The notes under the pieces: model-generated
Told to the model about the DNA's origin: nothing
Seen by the model: only the letters and a program-made list of their open reading frames with translations
The model's database searches: none
NCBI GenBank assembly: GCA_017626015.1
Contig: JAGAJO010000008.1
Location: forward strand, 1 to 64,000
DNA length: 64,000 bases
From: Ruminococcus sp.
GTDB taxonomy: Bacteria; Bacillota; Clostridia; Oscillospirales; Ruminococcaceae
Direction of reading: 5' to 3'
Shown: positions 1 through 8,834 of the stretch, piece after piece
How positions within the stretch are numbered: the stretch's first letter is position 1
Layout: each line of letters opens with the position of its first letter
Made by a program: the position numbers and the translations under genes

Positions 1-362
1 ACGCTGAATAATTCCAACTGCGATGTCCTTGACTCTTCTTTTCTTATCATTTCTTTCTGCTCCTATTTATACCGTTTTTTTATTATACCATATTTATGTG
101 AAAAAGCCCAGCCTTTCGGCTGGACTTTTTCGACAGACTGACGGCTGAGCGTTTGCTCAACCGTTGTGTTATCTATTTTAAAAGGCTCGATCGCAGCTTA
201 CCGAGTGCCTTGAATTTTCAATAAAAAAGGACACCTAACTTTAATTGTTAAGTGTCTGATAAATTATATTTTTCTGCCATTTTGTGGACTATTTATACAT
301 AGCTGTGATTTAAGCTCCTTGTTCTTTTCTCTCAGCTCCTCATTTTCCTGTTCAAGTCGGCA
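1..362. other. Non-coding stretch with fragments of a mobile element
   Basis: No intact gene is seen here. A short minus-strand open stretch at about 268-362 reads as a Glu/Lys/Leu heptad-like peptide (LEQENEELREKNKELKSQL) and looks like the tail of a coiled-coil segment from a transposon protein, without a start codon. The string GGCTCGATCG occurs at 184-193 and again at 368-377, so the 175 bases between the two copies may be an insertion into the neighbouring IS66-type remnant. Assignment to an element is inference. Confidence 0.4.
101..130. terminator. Hairpin with A and T flanks, bidirectional terminator-like
   Basis: CCAGCC pairs with GGCTGG around a TTTC loop, with an A run on the left and a T run on the right, so it could stop transcription in either direction. 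The right arm runs into GGACTTTTTCGACAG, the same string that ends the dispersed repeat near 54.27 kb. Confidence 0.5.
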
Positions 363-578
363 CTAGAGGGCTCGATCGTCAACATGATCGCCATCGCCGC
401 CTCCTCTCACGAGCTCTGCAAACCGAATTTCGGTCCCTTCGGATAGTTCTTCTGTTCGCTCTAGCCAATATCTCAGCGTGCTTCGCTTTATTCCCTGCTC
501 AGCGCTCCATACTCGCTGGCTTTTTCCGCTTTCACGGAATTCTTTTACTCGTTCCGCCCATTTTTCTGATTCGCTCAT
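363..578 (-). pseudogene. Truncated IS66-family TnpA-like protein
   Basis: A 71-aa reading frame begins with a helix-turn-helix-type segment (KWAERVKEFRESGKSQRVW, then STLRYWLERTEEL) typical of the small accessory ORF of IS66-group insertion sequences, a DNA-binding protein encoded upstream of the large transposase. Family members are usually about 110-120 aa, so this one is cut short after residue 60 and ends in unrelated residues. No tnpB or tnpC follows in the window. A purine-rich ribosome site precedes the ATG at 578. I read it as the decayed 5' end of an insertion sequence. Confidence 0.6.
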
Positions 579-738
579 TTTTCTACCGCCTTTCGTGGTT
601 TTGGGGATGAGTATATTTTAGCATATGGGCGGGGTGTTTTCTAGGTGGGGCGGGTTGGACGGATACTTTTATTGAATTATCAAGTTTCAAATTGTTATGC
701 TCACCTTTGATGACAAATCAATAACATGGAGCGTAGCC

Positions 739-2274
739 TTAATACCAATCATGCTTCTCATTTCTGTCAAGTGCAGCAATATCCTCCATTTCCTTATCTG
801 TCAGTTCAAAATCAAAAACAGAGATATTTTCGAGAATGTGATCGGGGTTGCTTGAGCCGGGGATCGCAACGATACCACGCTGCAAATGCCAGCGCAAAAT
901 AACCTGTGCCGGGGAAACACCGTGTGCATCGGCAATAGAGCTGATCGTTTCATCTGCAAAGATTTCGCCTGTATGACCTCTGCCGCCAAAAGGATACCAT
1001 GCCTGCATGACAATACCGAGATCATGCATATACGGGACAACTTCTTTTTCCTGATAGTAAGGATGAATCTCATTTTGTATCAGGGCAGGCTTGATGTTGA
1101 CTTGTGCTATGAAATCGTCAATTTCCTCGATATACCAATTAGAAAGCCCAGCAGAGCGTATTTTTCCCTGCTCTACAAACTTTTCAATAGCAAGGTAGGC
1201 TTTCACATCGTTTTCGCCGGGATGGTGCAGGAGCATCATATCAATATAACCAATATCCAGCGTATCAAGGGCGTCCTGAATCGCCTTTTCGGGATTTTCG
1301 AACTGTTCTCCCGGATAGATTTTCGTGATCACAAAAATTTCTTCTCTCGGAACATCAGATGCTCTGATTGCCTCCCCAATTTCTTTTTCATTTCCGTACA
1401 TATAGGCAGTATCAATTAGGCGAACGCCGTGATTTAATGCAGCCGTAACAGAATCTTTTACAGTATCGCCATGTAAAGAATATGTCCCAAGCCCCAAGAT
1501 CGGCATTTCATATCCGCTATTTAGCATAACGGTAGGAGCGCTGCCATTTTTACCGGAAGCAAGATCAAAAGATGAAACGTCGCTATTTGCGTTAGTTGTC
1601 AGCTGAATATCAAGGTTCAACATTTTAACCCATTCCGTGATTTCGGATCGATCGGAACTGCTTGAAAATCTTTTGCCATCCATCCAAACAGCAGAGTCAG
1701 AAGTGAGGGAATGCAGATCGCTGTCGCTTGAACCGATTCCGCTGCTATGCGAAGTGCAGAACGGTATAATCGTCTTTCCCGAAAAATCATAGCTTTCAAG
1801 AAATGTGCTGATAATTCTCGGAGCTTGCCCATGCCAGATCGGATAACCGATAAATACAGTATCGTACGCTGACATATCGCTTACCGAACCCGAAATTGCC
1901 GGACGGCAAGAGGAATCTGCCTGCTCCTGATCAGCTCTGCCGTCGGTATAATATTTCAGATCGTCCTCTGTATATGGATCAGCCGCCACGATCTCATAGA
2001 GCGTACCGCCTGTTTCGTCTGCAATGATTTTTGCAATCCCTTCCGTTGTATTGGTGCAGGAAAAGTATACTACAAGCACATTACCACCTACTTCTGTCGG
2101 AATGTTTTCTTTCGAGCTGTTATCGTTTTCATTCGAGTTGTGATTGTTTGTATTTGTACTGCTTTCTGAATCTGTGCCGCTTGGTTTTCCTGCCGTATGT
2201 TCAGAACAGCCCGCAACAGGCATAAGCATAACAAACGCACACAAAGCACAAATCAGCTTTTTAACAAATTTCAT
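739..2274 (-). CDS. Lipoprotein fusion: flavodoxin domain plus aldo/keto reductase domain
   Basis: The 511-aa product starts with a lipoprotein signal peptide (lipobox VAGC, Cys23) and a Ser/Asn/Thr-rich linker. Residues about 65-215 form a flavodoxin-like domain (LVVYFSCTNTTEGIAKII is the FMN phosphate loop, FIGYPIWHGQAP the second FMN loop). Residues about 245-505 form an aldo/keto reductase barrel with a complete tetrad Asp288, Tyr293, Lys318, His350. It should be a membrane-anchored, extracytoplasmic-facing flavoprotein/oxidoreductase; the substrate is unknown, and an NADPH-dependent reductase outside the membrane is odd unless its cofactor is supplied there. It is the last gene of the operon that starts at 3430, 12 bases after the FMN reductase, with an AGAGGTGAG ribosome site. 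The LysR gene at 3571 is the likely regulator. Confidence 0.85.
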   Translation of the reverse strand: MKFVKKLICALCAFVMLMPVAGCSEHTAGKPSGTDSESSTNTNNHNSNENDNSSKENIPTEVGGNVLVVYFSCTNTTEGIAKIIADETGGTLYEIVAADPYTEDDLKYYTDGRADQEQADSSCRPAISGSVSDMSAYDTVFIGYPIWHGQAPRIISTFLESYDFSGKTIIPFCTSHSSGIGSSDSDLHSLTSDSAVWMDGKRFSSSSDRSEITEWVKMLNLDIQLTTNANSDVSSFDLASGKNGSAPTVMLNSGYEMPILGLGTYSLHGDTVKDSVTAALNHGVRLIDTAYMYGNEKEIGEAIRASDVPREEIFVITKIYPGEQFENPEKAIQDALDTLDIGYIDMMLLHHPGENDVKAYLAIEKFVEQGKIRSAGLSNWYIEEIDDFIAQVNIKPALIQNEIHPYYQEKEVVPYMHDLGIVMQAWYPFGGRGHTGEIFADETISSIADAHGVSPAQVILRWHLQRGIVAIPGSSNPDHILENISVFDFELTDKEMEDIAALDRNEKHDWY

Positions 2275-2286
2275 ATTCTCACCTCT

Positions 2287-2847
2287 TTATTTTTCCAATA
2301 ACCACATCATATTTTCTGCAAGATTGTCCATATTGGCAAGCGCTTCTTTGTCATTTGCAGCATCACCGGGCATTTGACCGTAAGCCATATTCCAATAGGT
2401 GCTTCCCACAACAAACATTTCGTGATTCAAGAAAAAGTGGTTCATCGAATCAATGGCATTTAATGCGCCGCCTCGTCTCGCTGCTGCAACAGAAGCGCCT
2501 ATTTTATGCTTCAGCAAACCGGGGTTCATATCGCAAGCGACTGCTGCACGCTCCAAAAACGCCTGCATATTTGCCGATATATTTGCGGAATAAACAGGTG
2601 AGCCAAGAATGATTCCATCTGCTTTGACCATCTTTTCAAAGGCCTCCTGAAAGACGTCTTTTTTATGAATGCAGTTTCCTTTGCCTCCACAGGCAAAACA
2701 AGCCTTGCAGGGTTCAATGACTTGTCCGTAAAACTCCACCTTTTCCGTTTCAATGCCTGCGGCTTCTAAACTTTCAAATATCCTGCTGATCAGAATATCT
2801 GTATTTCCGTCTTTTCTTGCGCTGCCGTTAATAGCTAATACTTTCAT
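2287..2847 (-). CDS. NADPH-dependent FMN reductase / flavodoxin-like protein
   Basis: A 186-aa soluble protein of the NAD(P)H-dependent FMN reductase family. It begins [16 protein letters not shown], the FMN phosphate-binding loop of this fold, and has [19 protein letters not shown] for the second flavin loop. A Cys cluster, [13 protein letters not shown] (about residues 47-59), matches iron-sulfur flavoprotein-like members and may bind a cluster or serve as redox cysteines. Its ATG lies inside the 3' end of the acetyltransferase gene (20-base overlap), so translation is coupled. With its flavodoxin-containing neighbour it suggests a small electron-transfer or quinone/nitro-reduction operon. 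Confidence 0.85.
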   Translation of the reverse strand: MKVLAINGSARKDGNTDILISRIFESLEAAGIETEKVEFYGQVIEPCKACFACGGKGNCIHKKDVFQEAFEKMVKADGIILGSPVYSANISANMQAFLERAAVACDMNPGLLKHKIGASVAAARRGGALNAIDSMNHFFLNHEMFVVGSTYWNMAYGQMPGDAANDKEALANMDNLAENMMWLLEK

Positions 2848-3430
2848 TCAGAATGCCTCCGTTCTCTACGGTTTTGATCACCTTCGCCGGAACACCGCCT
2901 ACTACCGTATAGGGAGGTACATCCTTCGTAACGACTGCACCTGCTGCAATGACCGCCCATTCTCCGATTGTAACGCCCGGAAGAACTGTTGCGTTTGAGC
3001 CTATCCATACATTGCTTGCGATATTGATGGGCGCATAGTGGTTTTTTCTGTTGTTTGACGGATTCAAATCGTGATTGATCGTGGCAAGTACCACATTATG
3101 ACCGATCAGCGTGTTGTCTCCGATGACAATACCGCCCTGATCCTGAAAGTGGCAGCCGGAGTTGATGAACACATTTTTCCCGATTGTAATATTTTTACCG
3201 AAATCGGTATAGAACGGAGGGAACAGACGAAAAGTATCATCGACCCTCTTTCCGGTCAGTCGGCTCATAATTTCCCGCAGTTCGTCCGGCGTATGGTACT
3301 GATTATTCATCTCCATAGTAATTTTTATTGCTTCCTGAAACAAATCGTTAGTGGTCAATTGCTTTTCTGTTTCAGGGTCAATGTTATCGGTAAAGCACTT
3401 GATTATTTTTTCCGCATTCAAAAATTGCAT
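2828..3430 (-). CDS. Sugar O-acetyltransferase, left-handed beta-helix (maltose/galactoside type)
   Basis: The 200-aa protein has the N-terminal mac-type helical segment followed by hexapeptide repeats ([38 protein letters not shown], then the [20 protein letters not shown] run) and the catalytic His in INHDLNP. It transfers acetyl from acetyl-CoA to a sugar hydroxyl; the acceptor is not predictable. The ATG at 3430 sits only one base after AAAGGAG, so initiation at the TTG nine bases further (3421) is also possible. An 8-codon ORF (MQKRRCNF, 3418-3444) with an ideal AAGGAGG site overlaps this start and may couple translation. First gene of the minus-strand operon. Confidence 0.85.
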   Translation of the reverse strand: MQFLNAEKIIKCFTDNIDPETEKQLTTNDLFQEAIKITMEMNNQYHTPDELREIMSRLTGKRVDDTFRLFPPFYTDFGKNITIGKNVFINSGCHFQDQGGIVIGDNTLIGHNVVLATINHDLNPSNNRKNHYAPINIASNVWIGSNATVLPGVTIGEWAVIAAGAVVTKDVPPYTVVGGVPAKVIKTVENGGILNESISY

Positions 3431-3465
3431 CTCCTTTTCTGCATAAATTCGCCTCCTTGATTTTT

Positions 3466-3493
3466 ATTATACTCAGAAGCACAAAAATATCAA
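3466..3493 (-). promoter_or_regulatory. Promoter of the acetyltransferase-flavoprotein operon
   Basis: On the minus strand TTGATA (3493-3488) and TATAAT (3471-3466) are 16 bases apart. The predicted transcript would start only a few bases before an AAGGAGG site. It lies back to back with the LysR promoter. Confidence 0.65.
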
Positions 3494-3520
3494 ATACATA
3501 TATTATATCGAGTTGCATAC

Positions 3521-3549
3521 TTGAAAGGTATGAGAAAATATGCTATACT
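3521..3549 (+). promoter_or_regulatory. Promoter of the LysR-type regulator
   Basis: TTGAAA (3521-3526) and TATACT (3544-3549) with a 17-base spacer, about 20 bases upstream of the start. The short divergent gap with the operon promoter is the usual place for a LysR-type operator. Confidence 0.7.
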
Positions 3550-3570
3550 ATAAGCGATGGAGGTGCAAGT

Positions 3571-4452
3571 ATGGACATTCGTGTATTAGGATATTTCCTT
3601 GCTGTCGCCAGAGAGGAAAGTATAACAAAAGCGGCTGAAGTCCTGCATATGACTCAGCCGCCGCTGTCAAGGCAATTGAAGGATTTAGAAGAAGAACTCG
3701 GAAAGCAGCTTCTGATACGGGGGAGCAAAAAGGTCACCTTAACAGGGGACGGAATGCTCCTGCGTAAGCGGGCCGAAGAATTGGTTGACTTAATGGAAAA
3801 GACAAAAGCGGAGATTTCCGCTTCCGATGAAAATATAAGCGGAGACGTATATATCGGCAGCGGAGAAACAGATGCAATTTTTGTTATAGCACAGGCTGCA
3901 AAGGAATTACAGAATGAGCACCCTTTGATTCGCTATCATATTTACAGCGGCGATGCAGGTCATGTAACTGAACGTCTTGATAAAGGCTTGATTGATTTTG
4001 GATTATTAGTCGAGCCTGTGGATATTACAAAGTATGATTATATAAGACTGCCGCAAAAAGACACTTGGGGAGTCCTTATGCGAAAGGACAGCCCGCTTGC
4101 AGAAAAGGAAACGATCTGTGCAGAGAATTTGTGGGACAAGCCTTTGATCGTTTCTCATCAGATCGCTTCAAGCAGCGAGATGTCGGCTTGGATGAAACGG
4201 GACATCTCGAAGCTGAATATTGTTACAACATACGATTTGATTTACAACGCATCTCATTTTGTAAAAAAGGGATTTGGTTATGCGATCGCCTTAGATAAGC
4301 TTGTCAATACGACGGGAGAAAGTGAATTATGCTTCCGCCCGCTTTCTCCTACACTTGAAGCCGGTCTTTGCATCGTGTGGAAAAAGTATCAGGTGTTTTC
4401 AAGAGCGTCCGAACATTTTTTGCGTAAGCTGAAGGATTTATTATCTGTATAA
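3571..4452 (+). CDS. LysR-family transcriptional regulator
   Basis: A 293-aa regulator with the N-terminal winged helix-turn-helix (MDIRVLGYFLAVAREESITK, followed by HMTQPPLSRQLKDLEEELG) and a periplasmic-binding-fold effector domain from about residue 90. The start at 3571 is chosen because GGAGG lies eight bases upstream and the protein then begins as LysR proteins do; an upstream in-frame ATG at 3457 lies before the promoter. It is divergent from the acetyltransferase/flavoprotein operon and is probably its regulator. The effector is unknown. Confidence 0.9.
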   Translation: MDIRVLGYFLAVAREESITKAAEVLHMTQPPLSRQLKDLEEELGKQLLIRGSKKVTLTGDGMLLRKRAEELVDLMEKTKAEISASDENISGDVYIGSGETDAIFVIAQAAKELQNEHPLIRYHIYSGDAGHVTERLDKGLIDFGLLVEPVDITKYDYIRLPQKDTWGVLMRKDSPLAEKETICAENLWDKPLIVSHQIASSSEMSAWMKRDISKLNIVTTYDLIYNASHFVKKGFGYAIALDKLVNTTGESELCFRPLSPTLEAGLCIVWKKYQVFSRASEHFLRKLKDLLSV

Positions 4453-4496
4453 ATCATAGTATTTTACACAGTTCCATGATCTGATTTTTTGAACAA

Positions 4497-4686
4497 TTGG
4501 GGAATTAAAGCGCAGCGCTAGAGCGCTTGCAAGGGGTATCGTTCCCGCAGGAGCGAAATCCCCTATACGCAGGAGCTCCGCACAGGGTGAATTTTCAAAC
4601 AGTCCGGTGGACTGTTTGAAAAGGGGAGCAGTTCAAGATAGAGGGCTGCCCCTTACTTGCGCTGTGTGGACTTTTCGACAACCTGG
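4497..4686 (+). repeat. Dispersed intergenic repeat, copy A
   Basis: One of three copies of an intergenic element that begins GGGGAATTAAAGCGC and ends GTGTGGACTTTTCGACA. Internal landmarks are the GCGCTAGAGCGCTTGC palindrome, CCCGCAGGAGCGAAA, a hairpin with arms AAACAGTCC/GGACTGTTT at 4598-4617, and AGAGGGCTGCCCCTTA. The other copies are at 27729-27916 (inverted, without the internal hairpin) and 54054-54282. No coding potential is seen. Confidence 0.85.
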
Positions 4687-4714
4687 GTGCTGCTGCAAAC
4701 ACAACAGCCCCATA

Positions 4715-5392
4715 TTATATACTACTCATACACCAAGCAAACCCCTTTGCCACTCTGATCTCCGGCTTGGTAAAGTGATTCCCCTCATTCCATTCAAGGT
4801 CGCAGTTGATACCATTTTCTTTGAGCATCTCATACTGTCTGCGGATATTGTCCCCAACAACAGCCATAGTTCGGTTACGAGTCTTTTCTTCCTTTTTCCC
4901 TAAACTAAGGTAAATGCTTTTTGCACAAGGGGAGTGGCTATCAATAAAGTCAAGCCAACCGGGGAACCATACCGACGGTGAAACGGCAGCAACAGCATTG
5001 AAACGATCTGACATATATGCTGCCCAAATAGAGAAAAGTCCCGCAAGAGAATACCCGCCGAGTATTATCGGAATGTCTCTGCCAAATCTGCTCATCAGTT
5101 CCGGAATAAGAGCATTTTCAATGTGATCAAGTGTTTCATCTGCACCGTTGCCGAAAGGCTCTGTCCCGAAAACAGGCGGAGCGTTCCAAGGGGATAATTC
5201 GCTGTCCCAATCGGTTATCTCAAATGCCGCAAGGACGAAAGGCGAGTGGGTCAGACTTTTTATATGCTCTATTTCCTTATCAAGTGATTCGAGTTCACGC
5301 TGATCGGTAGGCTGAATAAGCATAAATCTGGGTTTGTCATCGGAATAAATGGTGCATACCTTATTTCCTATGGATAGTTCTGTTTTATTCAT
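4715..5392 (-). CDS. Putative alpha/beta-hydrolase esterase
   Basis: A 225-aa protein with an esterase-D/Fes-like alpha/beta hydrolase pattern: the nucleophile elbow GGYSLAG near the middle and a late NEGNHF that would carry the catalytic His. No signal peptide, so it is likely cytoplasmic. I chose the ATG at 5392 because GGAGAG stands eight bases upstream; a GTG at 5428 that overlaps the stop of the MATE gene would add 12 residues. It follows the MATE exporter in the same direction and is probably co-transcribed. The substrate is unknown. Confidence 0.75.
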   Translation of the reverse strand: MNKTELSIGNKVCTIYSDDKPRFMLIQPTDQRELESLDKEIEHIKSLTHSPFVLAAFEITDWDSELSPWNAPPVFGTEPFGNGADETLDHIENALIPELMSRFGRDIPIILGGYSLAGLFSIWAAYMSDRFNAVAAVSPSVWFPGWLDFIDSHSPCAKSIYLSLGKKEEKTRNRTMAVVGDNIRRQYEMLKENGINCDLEWNEGNHFTKPEIRVAKGFAWCMSSI

Positions 5393-5424
5393 TATCGGTT
5401 CTCTCCGTAACAGTAATATTTTCA

Positions 5425-6780
5425 TCACATATTAATACCGTTCTGAACATTCAATTTGTTGTATACGGTTTTACGCATAGTGATATAACTGGCAAGACCG
5501 CCGATTGCATTTGAAACAGGTTCTGCAATAAACACTCCGTTCACACCCATGCCCAGACGGGGAAGGATAAGCGTCAGAGGAATAACGATTATGGCCTTGC
5601 GCAGCAATGAGAAAAAAATTGCGTGTCTCGCATCGCCTAAAGCCTGAAATACAGATTGTCCGCTGAACTGGAATGACATGAAAATAAATCCGAAAAAGTA
5701 TATCTTTATGGCATGGATCCCCGGTGCGATCAGCGCTGCATCATCCGAGAAGATCCTGAACCAGAAAGAGGGGAAAATCACAATCAGAAGCCATGCCAAA
5801 ACGGTATATGCCGCTCCCACAAGTGTATTGAAACGGATAGACTGCTTTACCCGTTCATATTTCTTTGCACCGTAATTGAAGCTCATGACCGGCTGTGCGC
5901 CGTTTACAAGTCCGCTTATGGGCAGAAAGAACACGTCTCTTACAGAATTCAGGACAGTCATTATCCCGACATAGATGTCTCCGCCGAAGGTTTGCAGCGT
6001 GGAATTGCAGGCGATCTGAACAAAGCAAGTCGTGCCCTGCATAACAAAATTAGACGTGCCAAGCTTGCAGATGTTCTTTGTAAGGTCGGTATCAACAAGA
6101 ATATTTTTAAGCCTGAGCGCAAGGGGAGCTTTTCTTATTAGAAAGCTGATGATCCACGCTGCGGAAACTATCTGACTTATGACAGTCGCAATAGCTGCTC
6201 CCGAGATACCCAGTCCGAACACGAAAATAAACAGTGGATCAAGCAGTATGTTGAGTATAGCACCGATAATTGTTGTAAGCATACTCGTTTTTGGGAAGCC
6301 CTGTGCGCTTATATAGCTGTTAAGACCCGTTGTCAGCATAGAGAACAACGTGCCTGCAAGATAGAACTTCAGATAATCGTAAGCATACACATATGAACTG
6401 TCGCTCGCACCCAGCAGATAAAGTATAGGCTTGCAGAAAATATACCCTGTCAACATAAGCACACCGGAGCTGATTAAGATCAGACAGCATGAGTTACCCA
6501 TGATACGTTCCGCCCTGTTTTTATCGCCTGCGCCATTTGCTATGGAGAACAGCGGCACTCCGCCATTTCCGAACAAGGCGGCGAATGCAACGATAAATGT
6601 TATTATCGGAAATGTCAGTCCCACTCCGGTCAAGGCAGTGCTGTTTCCACCGTCCATGTGACCAATATAGATCCTGTCGACTATGTTATACAATAATTGT
6701 ACCAGCTGCGCCAGCATAAGAGGGATACTCTGAGAGAGTGTTATCTTCCAGATCGCTCCTTTAGAAAAGTCCTTGTCCAT
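5425..6780 (-). CDS. MATE-family multidrug/cation exporter
   Basis: A 451-aa polytopic membrane protein with about 12 predicted hydrophobic segments and the two-repeat MATE layout. The N-terminus (KITLSQSIPLMLAQLVQLLY, then NIVDRIYIGHMDG) and the mid-protein GLVNGAQPVMSFNYGAKKYERVK are typical of the NorM/DinF-like group. It would export cationic drugs or metabolites using a Na+ or H+ gradient. It has its own promoter and is followed by the esterase. Confidence 0.9.
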   Translation of the reverse strand: MDKDFSKGAIWKITLSQSIPLMLAQLVQLLYNIVDRIYIGHMDGGNSTALTGVGLTFPIITFIVAFAALFGNGGVPLFSIANGAGDKNRAERIMGNSCCLILISSGVLMLTGYIFCKPILYLLGASDSSYVYAYDYLKFYLAGTLFSMLTTGLNSYISAQGFPKTSMLTTIIGAILNILLDPLFIFVFGLGISGAAIATVISQIVSAAWIISFLIRKAPLALRLKNILVDTDLTKNICKLGTSNFVMQGTTCFVQIACNSTLQTFGGDIYVGIMTVLNSVRDVFFLPISGLVNGAQPVMSFNYGAKKYERVKQSIRFNTLVGAAYTVLAWLLIVIFPSFWFRIFSDDAALIAPGIHAIKIYFFGFIFMSFQFSGQSVFQALGDARHAIFFSLLRKAIIVIPLTLILPRLGMGVNGVFIAEPVSNAIGGLASYITMRKTVYNKLNVQNGINM

Positions 6781-6855
6781 ATAATACCTCTTTATTTATA
6801 GAAACAACCTCCGATAAATTCCCTTTTGTCATAGTAAGAGTTTATCATCAAAATA

Positions 6856-6884
6856 ATTATACCACACCATTTATGATCAGTCAA
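6856..6884 (-). promoter_or_regulatory. Promoter of the MATE gene
   Basis: Minus-strand TTGACT (6884-6879) and TATAAT (6861-6856), 17 bases apart, about 75 bases upstream of the MATE start. Confidence 0.7.
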
Positions 6885-6899
6885 TCTGCAAATTCCTTA

Positions 6900-7180
6900 T
6901 TTGTTAATTTCTTTAATAAATATTAAACAGAACGCAGGAGATTCCATAACAGGTAGCAGTCGCAAGCGAAGAACGCCATAGTGCTGCATTCACACATTTG
7001 CGGGGGTTCGTCTGCGTTACAGGTGCGGACAAATCATGCAGGCACAGGACTTTCCACAGCGGCAGGCTTTACCTGTTCTGGTGCAGGATATGAAAAGTAT
7101 TTTTCAGATCTTATAGACAAATATCACTTAGAGGATATTGCTTGCCGCCTCTGCGATCATGGAATGCGTAAAATATATTA
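6900..7180. other. Non-coding gap with a possible gene remnant
   Basis: No complete gene is seen. A plus-strand stretch at about 7087-7181 reads YEKYFSDLIDKYHLEDIACR then LCDHGMRKIY and stops just before the terminator hairpin. It has no convincing start or ribosome site and may be the 3' end of a lost gene. I do not recognise the family. Confidence 0.3.
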
Positions 7181-7214
7181 AGGCACTGCCTGAAATTTCA
7201 AGCAGTGCCTTGTA
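7181..7214. terminator. Intrinsic terminator hairpin
   Basis: AAGGCACTGC pairs with GCAGTGCCTT around a short loop, with A and T flanks. It lies downstream of the GH32 gene (minus strand) and after the remnant on the plus strand. Confidence 0.65.
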
Positions 7215-7243
7215 ATGCTTACGATCATAATGAAATTAAGGAA

Positions 7244-8815
7244 TTATAGATTGTTGTCAGCAAAAAACGTTCCCATTTCCGAAACCCTCAGACCTTCGAT
7301 AACGGCATTGTCCGACTCGATTATCAGCTTGTTTAAATTGCTGTCCTGAATATAAGTCATACCCATAAATACGCTGCCGCTGTCTGCAAAAATTTCGGCG
7401 TAAACCGTGTCTATCACTATGCGAAGATCGATCGTACCGTTCACACTCTTAACAGGAGCGTTTTTGTCAAGGCATTTAAGCGTACTGCTCTGTGCGTCAT
7501 ATTCAATGCTAAGCCCGAAAAGCGAAAGCCTAAACGATGAGCCGCATTTAACTTTCAGGGATATATCACAGCACTTGCTGTTAACTTCACAGCGGAACGG
7601 ATCTTCACTGCCAGCTGTGATATTGTCAAATGCGCTTGTACCGATATAGAGCTTTTCGATCTCCTTTACCGGCTCTGCACACAGGCATATTTCTCCGTTT
7701 ACGGTTTTAAGGGACATTTCCTGCGGTATGTTCATCACGCTGCCGAACGGCTGTCCGGGGATCACTACCGTTGCAAATGCCGTGCGTATCCTTCTGTCGG
7801 GAATGTCCGACCACGATTGCGCCGCATAGGAATTGTTGCCGTAATTAAGCCTTTTCAGCTCTGTTTCGGGTGTGAATTTTTCTCCGTTGAAGCTGCCGAT
7901 ATAATATCTGTCCGATGCGGCAATAAACACCCATTTTGTGTTGTCCCTGCAGCCGTCAACTGCAAGAGGATAGAAGTCGGGACATTCGGCGTCTTCTGAC
8001 AGAGTAAGCCTTTGCAGCTCCGTCCAGTCAAGAAGATTTTTCGACTTGAATATCACAAACTCATGCTCCTCTAAGAAAAGCACCATAATATAGCTGTCGT
8101 CAGGCTCATAATAAATCACCTTCGGATCACGGTTGCCGCCGACGATCTGACCGATAAGCGGATTTTTAGCATATTTCACAAAGGTCTCTCCGCCGTCTGT
8201 GCTGTAAGCAAGGTTCTGCGTAAAAGGCTTTCCCTTGGAGGCTTCCGAGGTACTGCCTGCACAAGTGTAAAACAGCAGTATCACATCATTATCGTTCTCT
8301 TTCAATCCTGTAACGTTTTTTCTGTCAATTACAGCAGAGCCTGAAAACATTGTTCCGTCCTCGTCTGCAAAGAGGGCGATCTCTTTTTCCTGCCAATGAA
8401 TGAGGTCATCGCTGACGGCATATCCCCAGTGCATATTTTCCCATGTGCAGGCAACCGGATTATGCTGGTAGAACATCAGATATTTATCATTGTAATATGT
8501 CAGACCGTTTGGATCGTTGAGCCAGCCCCTTTTAGCGGTATAGTGAGCATAGGGACGGTACTTGCCCTCATATCCGTCCTTTTTCACGTCGGACCTTCTG
8601 ATCTTAATATCCATATCGCAGTCGCACTCAACACGGATATTCTTTCCCTTGAAACGCTCAACATTGAGATGAAACTCATAATCGGGACTATCATAATCAA
8701 GAGCCATAACAAGATCGTATACAAGCTTATCATCGATATAGAAGTAAATTCTTTTGTTCTGTGCATGATGACTTGCCGGGAAAACAAGATACTTGCTGTC
8801 GCATAAAAATTCCAT
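7244..8815 (-). CDS. GH32 beta-fructosidase (fructanase/invertase type)
   Basis: A 523-aa cytoplasmic glycoside hydrolase family 32 enzyme. Residues 1-75 form a small beta-rich module; the five-blade propeller starts near 90 with WLNDPNG (nucleophile Asp101), GGNRDPKV (transition-state Asp230) and ECPD (acid/base Glu278), and a C-terminal beta-sandwich follows. It would hydrolyse beta-fructosidic bonds in sucrose or short fructo-oligosaccharides after uptake, as no signal peptide is present. Start 8815 is preferred (AAGGAAC eight bases upstream). Last gene of the fructokinase-GH26-GH32 operon, so released fructose would feed the fructokinase. Confidence 0.9.
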   Translation of the reverse strand: MEFLCDSKYLVFPASHHAQNKRIYFYIDDKLVYDLVMALDYDSPDYEFHLNVERFKGKNIRVECDCDMDIKIRRSDVKKDGYEGKYRPYAHYTAKRGWLNDPNGLTYYNDKYLMFYQHNPVACTWENMHWGYAVSDDLIHWQEKEIALFADEDGTMFSGSAVIDRKNVTGLKENDNDVILLFYTCAGSTSEASKGKPFTQNLAYSTDGGETFVKYAKNPLIGQIVGGNRDPKVIYYEPDDSYIMVLFLEEHEFVIFKSKNLLDWTELQRLTLSEDAECPDFYPLAVDGCRDNTKWVFIAASDRYYIGSFNGEKFTPETELKRLNYGNNSYAAQSWSDIPDRRIRTAFATVVIPGQPFGSVMNIPQEMSLKTVNGEICLCAEPVKEIEKLYIGTSAFDNITAGSEDPFRCEVNSKCCDISLKVKCGSSFRLSLFGLSIEYDAQSSTLKCLDKNAPVKSVNGTIDLRIVIDTVYAEIFADSGSVFMGMTYIQDSNLNKLIIESDNAVIEGLRVSEMGTFFADNNL

Positions 8816-8834
8816 AGCATTCAGTTCCTTTCTG

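Noticed and set aside
6981-7181. 66-codon frame before the GH32 terminator as a gene
   Set aside because: No ribosome site and a low-complexity start; only the last 30 residues look protein-like, so it was listed as a possible remnant within the gap.
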